Positions 24,601-39,600 of a DNA stretch of 64,000 nt are shown here, one piece after another. Made by a program: the position numbers and the translations under genes. The stretch is from Paguma larvata (Eukaryota > Chordata > Mammalia > Carnivora > Viverridae). Each line of letters begins with the position of its first letter. Position 1 is the first letter of the stretch. The stretch spans positions 109,719,746-109,783,745 of the forward strand of contig CM057826.1 in assembly GCA_030068075.1 (NCBI GenBank). The letters run 5' to 3'. The notes beneath the pieces are model-generated. The model saw nothing but the letters and a program-made list of their open reading frames with translations. It was not told where the DNA came from and ran no database searches.

Positions 24601-27600
24601 TTTAGGGCAACGGAGAAGTTTGCTGATTGTAAAACAAAACGTGACACCCCCGCCTCATGCACAGTTGATTATTCTCCTGTGTATTTTGTCAACATTGAAG
24701 TCTGGGTAGAAGCAGAGAATGCCCTTGGGAAGGTTACATCAGATCATATAAATTTTGATCCTGTAGATAAAGGTAGTTATAAAACTGAGAATTTATTAGA
24801 TATAGTGGCTTATTAATTAAAGTAGTTTTTTTATTTTACTTAATGTAGAAACAACCACTTATTAGTGACTTTTACAAATTCATCTTATCAACATTAAAAA
24901 TAATTTGGAAAAAGAAAAATATCTATAATCCAACTGCACTCGGTAGCAGTTTTTACTTTGAATGTTATCTGCTGGTATTTGTGCAGTTCCCAAACAGTAT
25001 TTATAGCATAGTAATCATAGTATGCACGGTCCATTTTTATTATCTTTTTCTTTGCATATAAATATTTGTCTTTTGATGTTGGAACCTGAAAAAATTAAGC
25101 ATAATACACTGACAAAATTAAAATTTCTTTAGAAATCTTTTCTCTTCGTTATAATATGACATAAGTACTGTTTTCAGAAAAATTAGTTCATTTGGTCAGA
25201 ATGAATATAGTGAAATAAAGAAAATAAAGAAGTATATTTTGAGTTTGTATAAGAAGTTGTAAAAATAAACCATGATAAAAATTTGGATTTATTTTATTCT
25301 TCAGTGAAGCCCAATCCACCACATAATTTATCAGTCAGCAACTCAGAGGAACTGTCTAGTATCTTAAAATTGACATGGATCAACTCAAGTATTCAGAGTT
25401 TTATAAGACTGAAATATAACATTCAGTATAGGACCAGAGATGCCTCAACTTGGAGCCAGGTAACTTGCAAGTTACTCTTTATACAAGTAGTCTTATAACC
25501 CTCTAACCCAAAAGTCTCAGTATCCTAAGGTTGTGGTTATAGGTAGTGTATCGCTTGACACCTCTTCTTGATCTCTGTTTCATGTGAGGGCAAACAGGAA
25601 GACATTCAGATAGAAAATATAGTCTTGCTGAGTACAATAGCTTTTAAATGAAGTATGGAAGGGATGTTGCGTGATAAGGAATAGTATTTTTTGGTGGGAG
25701 GTGAAAGGAACACAAAAAATAAGCTTAAAATTAAGTGGGAGGGTGTATGAAGGGATTATATAGCAAAAGTAGAGAGCAGAACTAAATAAACTAAATCTGG
25801 AGGCCAATTTCAGTCTGCCATCTGTTCTTATAAATAAAGCCACACTCATTTTTTTTTTCCTTTGACTATTTTGTGACACAGTGGACGAGTTTAGGAGTTG
25901 GAACAGAGACTGTCTGACCCACAACCTAAAATATTTACTATCTACCCCTTTTTAGAAAACTTGTCAACCTCTTAGTAGAGGAAGGAATTGCGAGGGAACT
26001 TCTAAGACTGAAAAGGAAAAGAATAGTGTACCCAGAAATGATACTGTCACCAAAAGAAGTACTTGGAACTTTTTAAAAGGATGTCACCATAGCTTTGTGT
26101 TTCTCATAATATTCTTTGTTATAACTTCATTTATCACTAACAGCCTGCTTTTGCTTTCTCTGGCTGCAGTAATGAGTTCATAAGGGATTTGAGCCAATGA
26201 CCTTACTACCTCTGTTCTCCATTCCACTTAACTAAAGGGCTCAAAATAGAAAAAGCAACAAACAAAAATGGATTAATGCTTCCTGTTGTACGGAGAGGAT
26301 ACATACCCGAACTTTAGAATATATTTTAATAACATAGAATCTTAATTCGTTGATAGAAAAAAAGACTCCTATTTCCGTATTCAATGTTGAAATCTCAGAG
26401 TAGTAGAATCATTTATGTATATTCTCTCTTTTCCTGAAAACCAAGTTTATATGCAATGATAGCTTTTATTTTTCTTGATTGGGCTAGATATCTTCATTTT
26501 GCCTATCCAGAGTACACTCTGCTCTTCTCTACTCCACTCTTTGTCTTGGAATGCTGACATGTATGAATTTCATCTGTGGGTTCACATGGTCTCTGGTTTC
26601 CTAGTGAATGTGATTAATGGGAGGAGGGGGAAAGGGGCCTTGCACTAGAGAGGAGAGAAGTGAAGTAAGTGAGCATATTTATTTTCCCTGCTTTCTCCCT
26701 GGGGCTGCTGTCTCTCAGCCTAAAATCACTGGTCCTCTCAAGTTAACCCTGTCTGACCCTCTTCTCCAGGTTTCTGCTACCTCCCCTCATCCCTTTGGGC
26801 CTAGGGGTGGTAACAGCCATAAGCCCCAGAGTACTGACCACTATCAAGGTTTCCCTACACTCTGCCCATATTTCCTTTAGTAAACCCTTCTTGAATTAAA
26901 TTCTAATTGGAGTACACCATCTTTTTCTCCCTGAGACCCTATGTGTTAAAAACCTCATGGAATCAAGAAAAATAAAAGGAAGAATTAATAATAGATATTT
27001 CCATACTTCCCAAATCTGTTACCTTACTGACTTTGACTGCATTTTGACTTGCATTTATTTCTCTCCAGAGTTGGTTTATTAGTTCCCTTTCATGAAATCA
27101 GTTTCTAAAATCTTAATGGAATTTAGGACACTTATAGGGTTTTTTGTTGGGTGGTTTGCTTTGATTTCAGATTCCTCCTGAAGATACAGCATCCAGTCGA
27201 ACTTCATTCACTGTCCAGGACCTTAAGCCTTTCACAGAATATGTGTTTAGGATTCGTTGTATGAAGGAAGATGGAAAAGGATTCTGGAGTGACTGGAGTG
27301 AAGAAGCCAGTGGGATCACATATGAAGACAGTAAATAAGATACATAAAGAAATAATGGTTTTGGAATTATGGCTATGAATTGTGTCTAGTTTTAATAGTA
27401 TAGACTTCATTGCTTCTTATTTCATGATCTTTCTATTCAGACTTGTATTTTACTTTTATTTTTAAGGACATCAAGATATAAAATGTGTATTGTTGATCAT
27501 ATAACTCTATTTGATTACTCATGAAATAAAATTACCATGGAGGTTTTTTTTTTAGATGCCTTGAGAAAACCATTAACCTAACAGTTAAGTCCCAAACGTT

Positions 27601-30600
27601 TTATTAAAAGGGAATGGTTCAGAGTATCCCTAATTAGAGAATCATATCTCGAGTCATTAAAATAACATTAATATACCATAGACCCATATATCAGAAATAT
27701 ATTTGTACTATATATTCATTTTTTTTTTAAACATCATTCAATAAACCCCTGGAAAAGGATCCTGAAGTTCAGGTTGATTAGTTTATTATCATTTTTCCTC
27801 TCCTTGATCATATAGGGCATGTAGTGCAGAATCCACATAAAAGGGTATCCATATAAAAGGGTATATGGTCTAAGGTAAGATCCCCTCCCCAAAACAGTTA
27901 ACATTACTGATTTGTCTTGTAGCAATCAAGAAGTAGTCCTGTGGCATAGAGATTTTTCTTTTTGAACATTTTTCATTATAGTTTGTCCCTTTAGATGTCA
28001 GTAGCATCTTTGGCTTTAAATAGCAACTATGGCTCTAAAACCTCCCGTATCACCTATATCCCTTCACTTCCAGCTCTACTAGTAGTTTAGATAGTTAGGC
28101 GAAGTGACAATCTCAGAGGCAGAAAAGTAAACTACTCCTCTCCACTAAGAATTTTCTCTTATTCTCATAAATGACATGAAAGAAAGCAGTCCTGCTGTTG
28201 CTGAGTTGGAGTCCTCAACCAGATTCCTTTGTCTTGGCCAGGAATCCTTTTTTTTTTTTTTTTTTAAAGTTTATTTATTTAGGGAGAGACAGAGACAGCG
28301 CAGGTGGGGGAGAGGCAGAGAGAGAAAGAAAAGAGAGAGAATCCCAGGCACTCTCCACAGTGTCAGCACAGAGCCCGATGCAGGGCCCTTAACTCACGAA
28401 ACCATGAGATCATTACCTGAGCCGAAACTGAGAGTCGGACTCTTGACCAGCCAAGCCACCCTGGTGCCCCCAGGAATTCTTAAACTGGGATCATTTAGGT
28501 CTTGAAAGCTGATTGGGTCAGTTTGGGGGCAGGGGTTGCTGAATTACTTTAAAATGTGGACAAAATATTGTAGTTAGTGCCTGTGTGCATTTTCTGGGGA
28601 GATGGTACTAACCTTTGTCAAAGAGATACCCATAAAATTATGAACCATTTAGATTAGCATTTCTTCAACTTAATGAATGATGCCTCCAAGTTCTTTTCAT
28701 GTTAGAAATCTTTCCGGCTTATAACATTTTCTTTATAATTTCTTGTATACTCATGTATGTGTATCTGTTTGAACCCCTTATACTGGCAGTCTTTTCCCCC
28801 AGCCTCCCTTGTCTGCCTTTCCTCTTTGTTTTATCCTCTGTAATTACTTCTTTATAATGAGCACATCACAGCTTAGATGTTTTTCAGATCCTTTTTTTAT
28901 CCTTTTGAACACTGTATTTTATAATTGCATATATAAAAATTTTGAAAAATCAGTTGATCCTGTAGGAATTTTGAAAACCTAGTTATTCTCATTTGATACT
29001 TGGTTTTATAAGTTTATTTATTTATTTTGAGAGAGAGCGCATGCATGCACACATAAGCAGGGTAGGGATAGTGAGAAAGGAAGGGAGAGAATCCCTAGCA
29101 GCCTCCACACTGAAACTGCAGAGCTAGATGTGGTACTTGATCTCATGAACCCATGAGATCATGACCTGGGCCAAAATCAAGAGTCAGATCTCAAACGACT
29201 GAGCCACCCAGGTGCCCGATCCTGGTTTTATAAAGTGCTTTTTAATTTTTCACATGTTTGGTGATTATCACAGCAGTACTATGAATTCATTTTTATTATA
29301 TCCTGTTAATAGTCATTCCAACATAACATAATAAACTTAGCTCATATTTACTCCATTTATTGTATTTTGTATTCTTATATATGTACATTTAGGGGTTTTT
29401 TTTTTTTGTTCTTAATTTGTATTTTTGAGAGAGAGAATGAGAAAGAATATGAGTGGGGGAGGGGCAGAGAGAGAGAGACAAAGAATCTGAAGAAGACCGT
29501 GCTGTAAACAAAAAGCCCAGCGTGAGACTCGAACCCATGAACCATGAGCTCGTGACCTGAGTCGAAGTCAGACTATCACTGACTGAGCCACCCAGCTGCC
29601 CCACATTTAGGGGTTTTAAGCGTATATTTAAATACGGTTTTTGGTTTAATTTTTATCAGTAAGAAATGGTGATGCATTTTTGGTGTTACCTTAGGATATA
29701 TTTGTAGCTTTACAATTTTAAGGTAAGAAAAGCATTCTAATCTAAATCATCACGCTGTCGTCCTCACTAAAGGAAGACCCAGGCATGGTGTGCTGTAATG
29801 GGAAAAATGCTGGTTTAGGGGTTCCTGGGTTCGAGCAGTGGTCGTTTGAGCTTCCGACTCTTGATTTCAGCTCAGGTTCTGATCTCACGGTTCATGGGTT
29901 CAAGCCCTGCATCAGGCTCCACGCTAACCACACATAACCTGCTTGCAATTTTCTCTCCCTCCCTCTCTGCCGTCCCCATTCTCTCAAAATAAATAAACAT
30001 GTAAAAAAAGAGAGAGATGCCATGTGATCGAAGGTCAAGAATGAGAACAAAGTAGGAGAATAATTTCCAGGATTATATTTTACTGCTATAGTAAAAAGTT
30101 TTCTTTTAAAAAGTTTATATCATTTCTTTAGGACCATCCAAGGCACCAAGTTTCTGGTATAAGATAGAGCCGTCCCATACTCATGGCTATCGATCTGTGC
30201 AACTCATATGGAAGGTAAAAAAAAATTGCATGTTTATATTCTTTTATTGCTTACACAAGTACATTTTATATGGCATTATAAGTGTAGTTTTTAACTTAAA
30301 TTTTTATTTATCTTAATATCAGCAAATCATTTAATAGAAACACAGAGTTTTATATATACTACATAAAAGGATCATAAACTGCAGGTTATACCTCATAAAT
30401 ACTTCACAGGTCTATGAAAGCTTATAAGAAGGATCTTGTCTGTCATTGAACTTCCCTAAGTGCCTCATAGCAAATATTTAATAAAGGTTTTGGGTAAGCA
30501 AATCGTATGCCAATAATAGGAAATACAAAATGACTGTCAAGTCCATAAGTGTGCTGGTGTATCATACTAAGAAAAGGTAGAGAGAAAAGTACTCCAGCAT

Positions 30601-33600
30601 GAGATAATTTAGGGCCAGACAGTCACAGCGCAGAATAGTACACAGAACTAAAATTAACAAAATGGCGCTACTTTACTTTCCCTGTTAGTCAGAGTACTGT
30701 GTTAACTCTTCATTCACTATATAGTAGTTTCACTTAAGGTCGTGAGTTGAAAATGAGATTGCCAGTGCCTTTCAGTTAAAGGCTTTCAGTTAGAGGTTTA
30801 GCATAACAGCAGAATTTGTGAACATGAAAAAAAAACTGTTTATTAAAGATTTATTAAATACATTTTTAAAATAAACTATTTTATTATAGACATTGCCTCC
30901 TTTTGAAGCCAATGGAAAAATTTTGGATTATGAAGTGACTCTCGTAAGATGGAAATCACGTTTACAGAATTACACGGTTAATGACACAAAATGGACAGTA
31001 AACATCACAAATGATCGTTACATAGCAACTCTGACAGCAAGAAATCTGGTTGGCAAGTCAGATGCAGCTGTTTTAACTATCCCTGCCTATAACTTTCAAG
31101 GTTTGTATCCGTGAGATGGGAAAAGTGGTTAGTAATACATAAGATATTCTAATGCATAATATATAATTATTCTAAGACTGTCTTTTCAGTATCGATTTTC
31201 ATAGTTTCAGAAATCAGGAGCAACCAGATAATTCGTTCCATTATTATGTGTCTCACTTAAACTTTGAAATAAACTACTTAATTGATTTACTCATTTTCTA
31301 ATTACTTATCTGGTTTTCTTAAGTATTATTTAAAGGTTTTGGGAGCCATACATGAATATGACTTAAATATATTTATTACTTTCAAAGAAGAAAATATTGC
31401 CATTTACATATACAAAATATTTGAAGAATTTGGGGAAAGGAGGAATTTTAGTTTCTAAATAAATTTACTGTCTATACGTAAATTATAAAAATGTTTTTAT
31501 TGATGGTAATACATATTAATATTATGTGTTACAAAACTGATAGCACGGTCACATAGTTATGGAAATATAAAACATCAAAATTTGAAATTTTTTGTTGTTC
31601 ATTTATCCTATTAATTTTCAAATTTTGTTTTAAAGCTACTCGCCCTGTCACGGATCTTAAAGCATTTCCCAAAGATAATATGCTTTGGGTAGAATGGACC
31701 ACTCCAAATGAATCTGTAAATAAGTATATACTTGAGTGGTGTGTATTGTCAGACAAATCGCCGTGTATCCCAGACTGGCAACAGGAAGATGGTACTGTAC
31801 ACCGCACCTATCTAAGAGGTATACCCAGCTAGAAAAAACATCAGTTGAAATCCTTTGTTAACTCTTCAGATAGATTTTTCTTTTACATATTTTTTTTCTG
31901 CTTTATAGATGTTGTGGTCTATTGAAAAGATAGAAGTTACATATAGTTTCCTAAATGTGTGACTCTCATCAAGTCACATTTAATCTCACTGAACTGCAGG
32001 GTCTGTTTATATACAAAGCAGAGTTAATAGTATCTTCTCTTTATAGTTCAGTGTTTTGATTATCAAAGGAGCACTTACAAAACTGTAAAGTGAAAGAGAA
32101 ATATAATCCGATCTCTACTGGTAATTAGTTGTATGGTTCTTTACTTGATTAAACTCTCTTTTCCTTCAGTGAGAAGATCTTTTCCTGTAGCGTATGAATG
32201 ACTTGTTAACCTCTTCTAGCTGTTGTATAGGGGAAGCAGGACTAGAACTTGGATTTCCTTACATCTTTTAACTGAAGTTCTAATGATATCATAGAGCTCC
32301 AAAGTGGTAGATTGTGCTGTATTTTAAGGTACAACTTTATTATGTGGCTTTAAAGAGAACAACTTTAAAGACAAAACACTCAGCTTGTATATGTTTTATT
32401 TAGTAAAGAAGGATAACCATTAGAATTCAGCTATGAATAATATGATTGATCAGAGAAAAGCTCTACACAAAGACATTATCTGCCATAAAATTTGTGAGTT
32501 TTGTTTATAAAATAGGCTACTTGGCCCTCATTAATCTATTATTTAATAAACAATCTTACTAGGGGCACCTGGGTGGCTCAGTCAGTTAAAAAGTCTGACT
32601 CTTGGTTTCAGCTCAGGTCACGATCTGTTTCCTGAGTTTGAGCCCTGCATCCTGCTCTGTGCTGACAGTGCAGAGACTGCTTGGAATTCTGTCTTTCCTT
32701 TTCTCTGTCCCTCCCCCCTCACGCTGTTTCTTTCTCTCTCAAAAATACATAAATAAACTTAAAAAAATAAACAATTTTAATAAATTTGGTTGTCTAGTTT
32801 ACCAGCCTTATCAAATTAAAAGCAAGGTGGAACTAGAGAGAAGACACATTGGTAGTTAACTAGACAATAGAAATGTTTTTAATAAAGCCTAGCATAATCT
32901 CTAGAGACCTTCAAGTTCTACAGGTAGACCCAATAGCTCAGTAGTCCTGGTAACATGATGGTATTACAACAGAATATAAAAATTCTTCATCATCTTAATA
33001 ATATTAAGTCATTCAGAAAAAGTAAAATTACTCTGTTTAAGAAAGCAAAGGAGCTTTCATATATAATTTTATGAATAATAGTTAAGTAAAAGTTCTTGTT
33101 GAAGGTATAGACTGGTATAACAAATACCTTATTATCTGTTGTGGGCAGATAAAATCCTGTATAAAGAAGATTTAGTATGGAGAGATTATAAATAAAGGAG
33201 GTATTCAGGATGGCTTTTTAATATTACTTTCTGGGGTAAATGGCACTACTTCCTTTTTTCAAAGAAGGTTTTTTGTCAAACCAGGGCCATTAATGTTTTC
33301 CCTAGCTCTTAGAGTAAGTGGGACATTAGGCAGTTCCCAGAGAATTAGTTAAGATGTACAAACAATGTCAGACTATAAGACCAATGATAATTTGAGATCA
33401 GTGTTTTATAAATCCTGAATATAAGTATTTTTACTGACAATATATCATTTAATCCATTGTATTGGCAACAAAAGTAAGCTTTTACTTTCATGAAAAGCTT
33501 TATTCAATTAAACTTGAATCCAGTACTCAAAAGGCAATGCTTACCTAAAAAGCTGTAGTTTTAAAAGAACAAAGTTCAATAGTCATGAAATTTATAATGT

Positions 33601-36600
33601 AAAAATAAATAATGGAATTTAGACTTTTTTGTTATGTGGGGAAAAAATACTTATCCAATTCTTTCTTTAGGGAACCTAGCAGAGAGCAAATGTTATTTGA
33701 TAACAGTTACTCCAGTATATACTGATGGACCAGGAAGCCCCGAGTCTATAAAGGCATACCTTAAACAAGCTCGTAAGTCCAAACTCATTTTCTTTGAAAT
33801 ATGTTGAGTTTTATATGAACAAAGACATTTTTTTTCTTTTTAAAATGATATGTCTCATAATGTTCAAATAATATAATGAAATTTTAGGGGCGCCTGGGTG
33901 GCTCAGTCGGTTAAGCGGCCGACTTCGGCTCAGGTCATGATCTCACGGTCTGTGAGTTCGAGCCCCGCGTCAGGCTCTGTGCTGACGGCTCAGAGCCTGG
34001 AGCCTGCTTCCGATTCTGTATCTCCCTCTCTCTCTGCCCTTCCCCTGCATCTGAAAAATAAATAAATGTTAAAAAAAAAAAAAAAAAGAAATTTTACTAA
34101 TCCTAATGACTTACTAAATGATCATAATTTTCTGTTATCAATTACTTTTATTCTGTTTTAGCACCTTCCAAAGGACCTACTGTTCGGACAAAAAAAGTGG
34201 GGAAAAATGAAGCTGTCTTAGAGTGGGACCAACTTCCTGTTGATGTTCAGAATGGATTTATCCGAAATTATACTATATTTTATAGAACCATCATTGGAAA
34301 TGAAACTGGTAATAAACTGTATCAGTTATTAAGAATCACTGGTTTTTTTTCTTAAGCTTTTAAATATTAAGTCTCACCTTTTTATGTTATACATCTTAAG
34401 TATAATATATTCTCAGAAAAGACACCTGAGAATATGCCTACTAAAGAAATACTGTGTTGTGCTTATAGGAGAAGAATGTTCTGGCAGAGATAAAATTATT
34501 TTCTAGAAAATATATTCCTTTTTAATACTTCTGCAATGTGAAAAGCCAAATTAAGCAGAAACATTGGTTGAATAAAGCACACTTCCTGATTTCTTCCAGC
34601 TGTGAATGTGGATTCCTCCCACACAGAATATACGCTATCCTCTTTGACCAGTGACACCTTGTACATGGTACGAATGGCAGCGTACACAGATGAAGGTGGA
34701 AAGGATGGCCCAGAATTCACGTTTACTACACCAAAGTTTGGTAAGAAATAATGACATTGGCTCTTCTTCTTCTTTTTTTTTTTTTTATCAGACTAAGTAT
34801 GGACTTAGTTAATATGCTAATAAATTTTTGTTAAAAGTGCATCTTTGGATCCTTTCAGAAATGAATTGTTTGTAAATTATGGGTTTGTAAATTATTGTTT
34901 ATCTGATTTGGATTGTTTCTTTTTAAAAACAAAATTTTTTTTTAATGTTTGTTTTTTGAGAGAGAGACAATGAGAGCCAGGGAGCGGCAGAGAGAGAGGG
35001 GGAGACACAGAATTCGAAACAGACTTCTGGCTCTGAAGTGTCAGCACAGAGCCTGATGCGGGGCTCAAACTCACGAACCGTGAGATCATGACCTGAGCCG
35101 AAGTCGGACAATTAACCAAACTGAGCCACCCTGCCGCCCCTGGATTGTTTCTTTAAACTATCAAAACTCAGCTCTGTTGTTAACTGCTTCTGAATGATTT
35201 CATCTGTACTCTATAAATGCCAAAAGAATGTGTGTATCTTTCTAAATGGGTTCATCTTTTCATTGGCACAAGTCGAATGTGGAATCTTTCCTTCTTGTCT
35301 TTCTCCTTTTTTAGGCAGGTTGTTGGAAAGACTAGTCTACCGTCTCAGGCTCCATTTCTGTTCCTCCAGCTTAGTCTTTAACCCACTAAAATCAGGCTTC
35401 CAACCTACCAATCTACTGAAACCCTAATGTCACTCAGGGAAGACCTCTTAGTTATCATACCCAGTGCGTGCTTTTTAGTCTTCTTATTTCTATACTTCTC
35501 AGCATTTGACTCGGTTGGCTTTTCCATCCTTGAAACTGCCTCTTCCATTGGTTCCTCTCACGTGTGTGTGTGTGTGTGTGTATAACAACACTCTCCTGAA
35601 TCTTCTCCCTCTCTCATACTTCCTTGTCGCTTTTTCACTCTGCTTTTTAAAAATGGTTTGTATTTTCCATATCACTGTTCTCAGTCCTGTATTTTATTAT
35701 CTGCCTATTTAAACTCTGTCTGTGACTTCAACCATCCTTTCTTTCTTTCCAAATATATTTCCTTGTTCTCTGCCACAACCATCCATCCAACTGTTTGCCA
35801 AAGCCACAAATTGAGATAAGGATGTAGTAAGTTTTTTTGCTTACATGAGCCAAGTGTAAAGTCCTATTGACCATGCCTTCTAATTACTGCTTTTGCATGC
35901 TTTTCATAATCTCTTTCCTTGTCCTTATGCTTATTATTTTCACCATGTTTTTGTCTTTTCCTACTGTGTAGTCCTACATTAAGTCCTCATTTTCTCTTGT
36001 TTTGACTGTTTCTCTAGCCTTAAGCTGCATTCTTTCTTGTTCCTACTATGTTTTGAATTATTATAGAAATTACCTTTTTTTATTATAATTGTAACCCCCA
36101 CCCCCAAGTACCAACACAGTGAATGCTAAATAGTAAGCTATATTCCTTGTTGTTAATGATAGCTGAATGAGAAAATGAATGAGTGAGTGACTACACAAAA
36201 TAGATAATAAAAGATCCTGAACTTTGCTGTGATTGCTGATAATGAACATAGTTGTGGGAATAAGATTTTGTGGTAACATGTTAATAAAATAAATATCTAA
36301 CAAGTAATACTTGAAATTGATCTTTAGAAAAAAACTTTTAAAATATTCGACTAATGAAAGTGATGTTCATTAGAAAAGTAGACTGTATACTACTATACAG
36401 GCCTTTAGACCATAAAGTACAGAAGAAAAATTACTCCTAATCCCTCATCCAGAATACTCTCTTAGCATATTTGTATGTCCTTCCATTTTTTTCTGTATAT
36501 ACATTTTTTCCCCCCAAATTAGATCATACTTGTTAGGATTACTTAATCATCTGCTTTTTTCACTGATGTATTTATTGTTTTATGGACTTAGGGCTTCTTC

Positions 36601-39600
36601 ATATGGCATGGGCCTTGCTCCCAAAAGACTTTATTTGAAGAAATATAACATAAGTAATTAACTGGAAAGGCATTTGGGCCAGGTAGACAGTAAATAGAGT
36701 AGGAATTTAAAGATAATTAGTAGGGAGGTCTTTGATCTTCATAGATTATCTAGAGTCAATACTTGAGTCCCGAAGTTAAGATGTGGATAAATAGAAAGAA
36801 GGCATCATAGGACAGAATGAGCAAAGGCCTAAGACATGAAAACATAGTTAAGTTTGGCATCAATAATAAGAGGTTCTGCCTGAATTTGATTTGGCACCTA
36901 TATGAAAACTTCAGCGTTCAAGAGTGAGGATTTGCCAGCCTCCAGTTTATTTCCAAGCATTGATCTGATTTACTGATTTCTATTAGGCTTTGTAGAATAT
37001 AAAGTTACTTGTAAAGGGCTATGTGTGGTGCAAAGATTAGACTAAGTAAATAGTATATGACTGCAGTAGTATGTTTATAAATTTTTCCCATGAAAGACTA
37101 ATTATCAGGAGGCTGGAGGAGTTAATCAGAGACAGCAATAAGGTAAATCATTTAAAAATATCTCCAATATAAACTGTCCAGTTAGCGATTCATTTGCTTA
37201 AGTAAGCCCTCTTTTAAATGCAGATTAGGGATATCTAATTTAGAAATCTTAGGCCTGTTGATTTTTAGGTGATAATATTCCTACTTCCACCACTCCTCGT
37301 ACTTAAGATTCTTATAAATTCTTAGCTGTATACCAAATGTGCCATCTTTGTGAAAATTGTAAATAAATAAAATATTTTACCTGAACCTTTTATTTTTATT
37401 CCTTATAGAAGATTCCCTATGTATTTCACTTATTAAGATTGTTTTATAGCTTTTCCACTTCTGCCCAGCACTCACAGATCTCAAAGATAAGTATTTGTTA
37501 AGATTCTGCTGAGTATAGATCATAAATGTAATAAATGGTTAGGTTTGAAAGCTCTAACTTGTTGGATAGATTATCTGTCCAGAAAACTGAACTAGTCATT
37601 TTATTCCCCTAACCAACATAGAGTTTATGCTTACTCTTTGTCCAGGTTACTGTGTCAAGTATAAGGGCCTAGGATACGATTTACCAAGGGAGGTCAGGAG
37701 TGGCAGAAAACAATCTTTAAGTTTGAAAAGGCTGCAAGAACAGGATGATACTTCATCTTTTCAATAGCCATCTGGTTGGGACGTTTCATTATTTCTGTTA
37801 GCACATGTGTTAACATTTATTTTCCTTCTTACCCTTTTCTGTTTTTTAGCTCAAGGAGAAATTGAAGCCATAGTTGTGCCTGTTTGCCTAGCTTTTCTAT
37901 TGACAACTCTTTTGGGAGTATTGTTCTGCTTTAATAAGCGAGACCTGTAAGTACCCCTATTTGTATTTTTGCATTTCTTCCCCCAGGTTTATTTAGCTAT
38001 AATTTACATGCAGTGAAATTCATTCATTTTAAGTGTATGGTTTGAATTTTTATAGCTGTATACAGATGCATAACTATCACCACAATCAAGATAGATACTA
38101 TTTCTATTACCCTAAGAAGTTTCCTCATTCTGTTTTATCATTTCTCCTCTCCCTCAACTCCTGGCCTCAGGTAGTCACTGATCTGATTTCTGTGACTGTA
38201 GTTTTGCCTTGTCTGGGATTTCATATAAATATATAATGTGTAGTCTTTTTATAGGATGTCTTTCACTTAGTATGTTTTTGAGACTCTTCCATGTTGTTGC
38301 ATATACTAATATTTTTCTCCTATTTATTGAATAGTAGCCTATAGTATAGATAAATCAAAATTTGTTCATACATCTGTTATGGAAGTTCAGGTTGTTTGCT
38401 TAATTTGGGGCTATTATGAATAATGTTGCCATGAACATTTACCTACACATCTTTGTGTGGGCATATGTTTCCATTTATCTTGTGTAAATACCTAGTAGTG
38501 GGATTGCTGGGTAACATAGTAAGCACATATATAACTTAAGAAACTGTCCAACTGTTTTTCAAATCAGATGTACCTTCATGTATTCTCAGCAACACCATGA
38601 GAGTTCCAGTTGTTACATGGCACTGTTATTTGGCACTGTCAGGGTTTTTAATTTTAACCCCTTGTTACCAGTTTGTAATGTTATCTCACTCTGGTTTTAA
38701 TTTCCATTTCCCTAGTAAAGAGTAATGAATCTTTCCATGTGCCATTTATCTATATTCTCTTGTGACCTATCTTCTCAAGTCTTGGTCCCATTTTTACATT
38801 GGGTTGTTTGCTGTAATATTGAGCTGTAAGAGTTCTTTATATATTCTGGTGATAAAATTTTTGTGAAATATGTTGTGGAAAATCTGGTCTTGTGGCTTTG
38901 GCTTCTTGTTTTCTTCACTGTGACTTTAGAAAACCCAAGTTTTTAATTTTGATGAAGTGCATGCTGTCAGTTTGTGATTCTTGCATTTTATGTCTTGTGT
39001 AGCAAATCTTTTGCCTAAGTCAGTGTCACAAATATATCTCCTTTATTTTCCTCTGTAACTTTAATCACTTTAGTCATGATCTATTCAGACTTAATTTTTG
39101 TGCGTGGTCTGAGCTCAGGGCATTTTTTTTCCATAGATAGCTAGTTGTTCGAGCATCACTTATTGAAAATACTTTTTTTCCCACTGGATTGCCTAGATAT
39201 CTTTGCCAAAATCAATTGTCCATATAAGCCTGGATTTATTTGTGGAATCTCAGTTCTGTTCCATTGTTCTATATGTCTATTCATGCCAGTACCACACAGT
39301 CTTGATTTTATAGCTCTGTAAGTTTTGAGAGCAGTTAGTAGAATTCTTTTAATTGGTTCTTTTTCAAAATAATTTTGACTAGGTTATCTGGTAGGCTGAT
39401 ACTAATATTTATATAAAAAGGAAAGCTGTGGTTTTTTTTAATTTTTTTTAACGTTTTTTTATTTTTGAGAGACATAGAGACAGAGTATGAGCAGGGGAAG
39501 GACAGAGAGAGAGGGAGACACAGAATCCAAAGCAGGCTCCAGGCTCTGAGCCATCAGCACAGAGCCCGACACGGGGCTCGAACTCACAGACCGTGAGATC

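Larger units (their letters stand above)
18445..24605 (+). other. IL6ST: IL6ST intron 5, GC-AG, mostly antisense L1
   Basis: 6.2 kb. The donor is GCAAGT and the acceptor ATATTTAG. The intron is a stack of minus-strand L1-class relics with two SINEs and the exon 5 copy. 23720-24605 shows only a short L1-end-like stretch near 23905 and a (TG)n run at about 24027-24050. Confidence 0.8.

Noticed and set aside
26617..26880. 87-codon open frame in intron 7
   Set aside because: It falls in an old interspersed repeat and has no splice or homology support.
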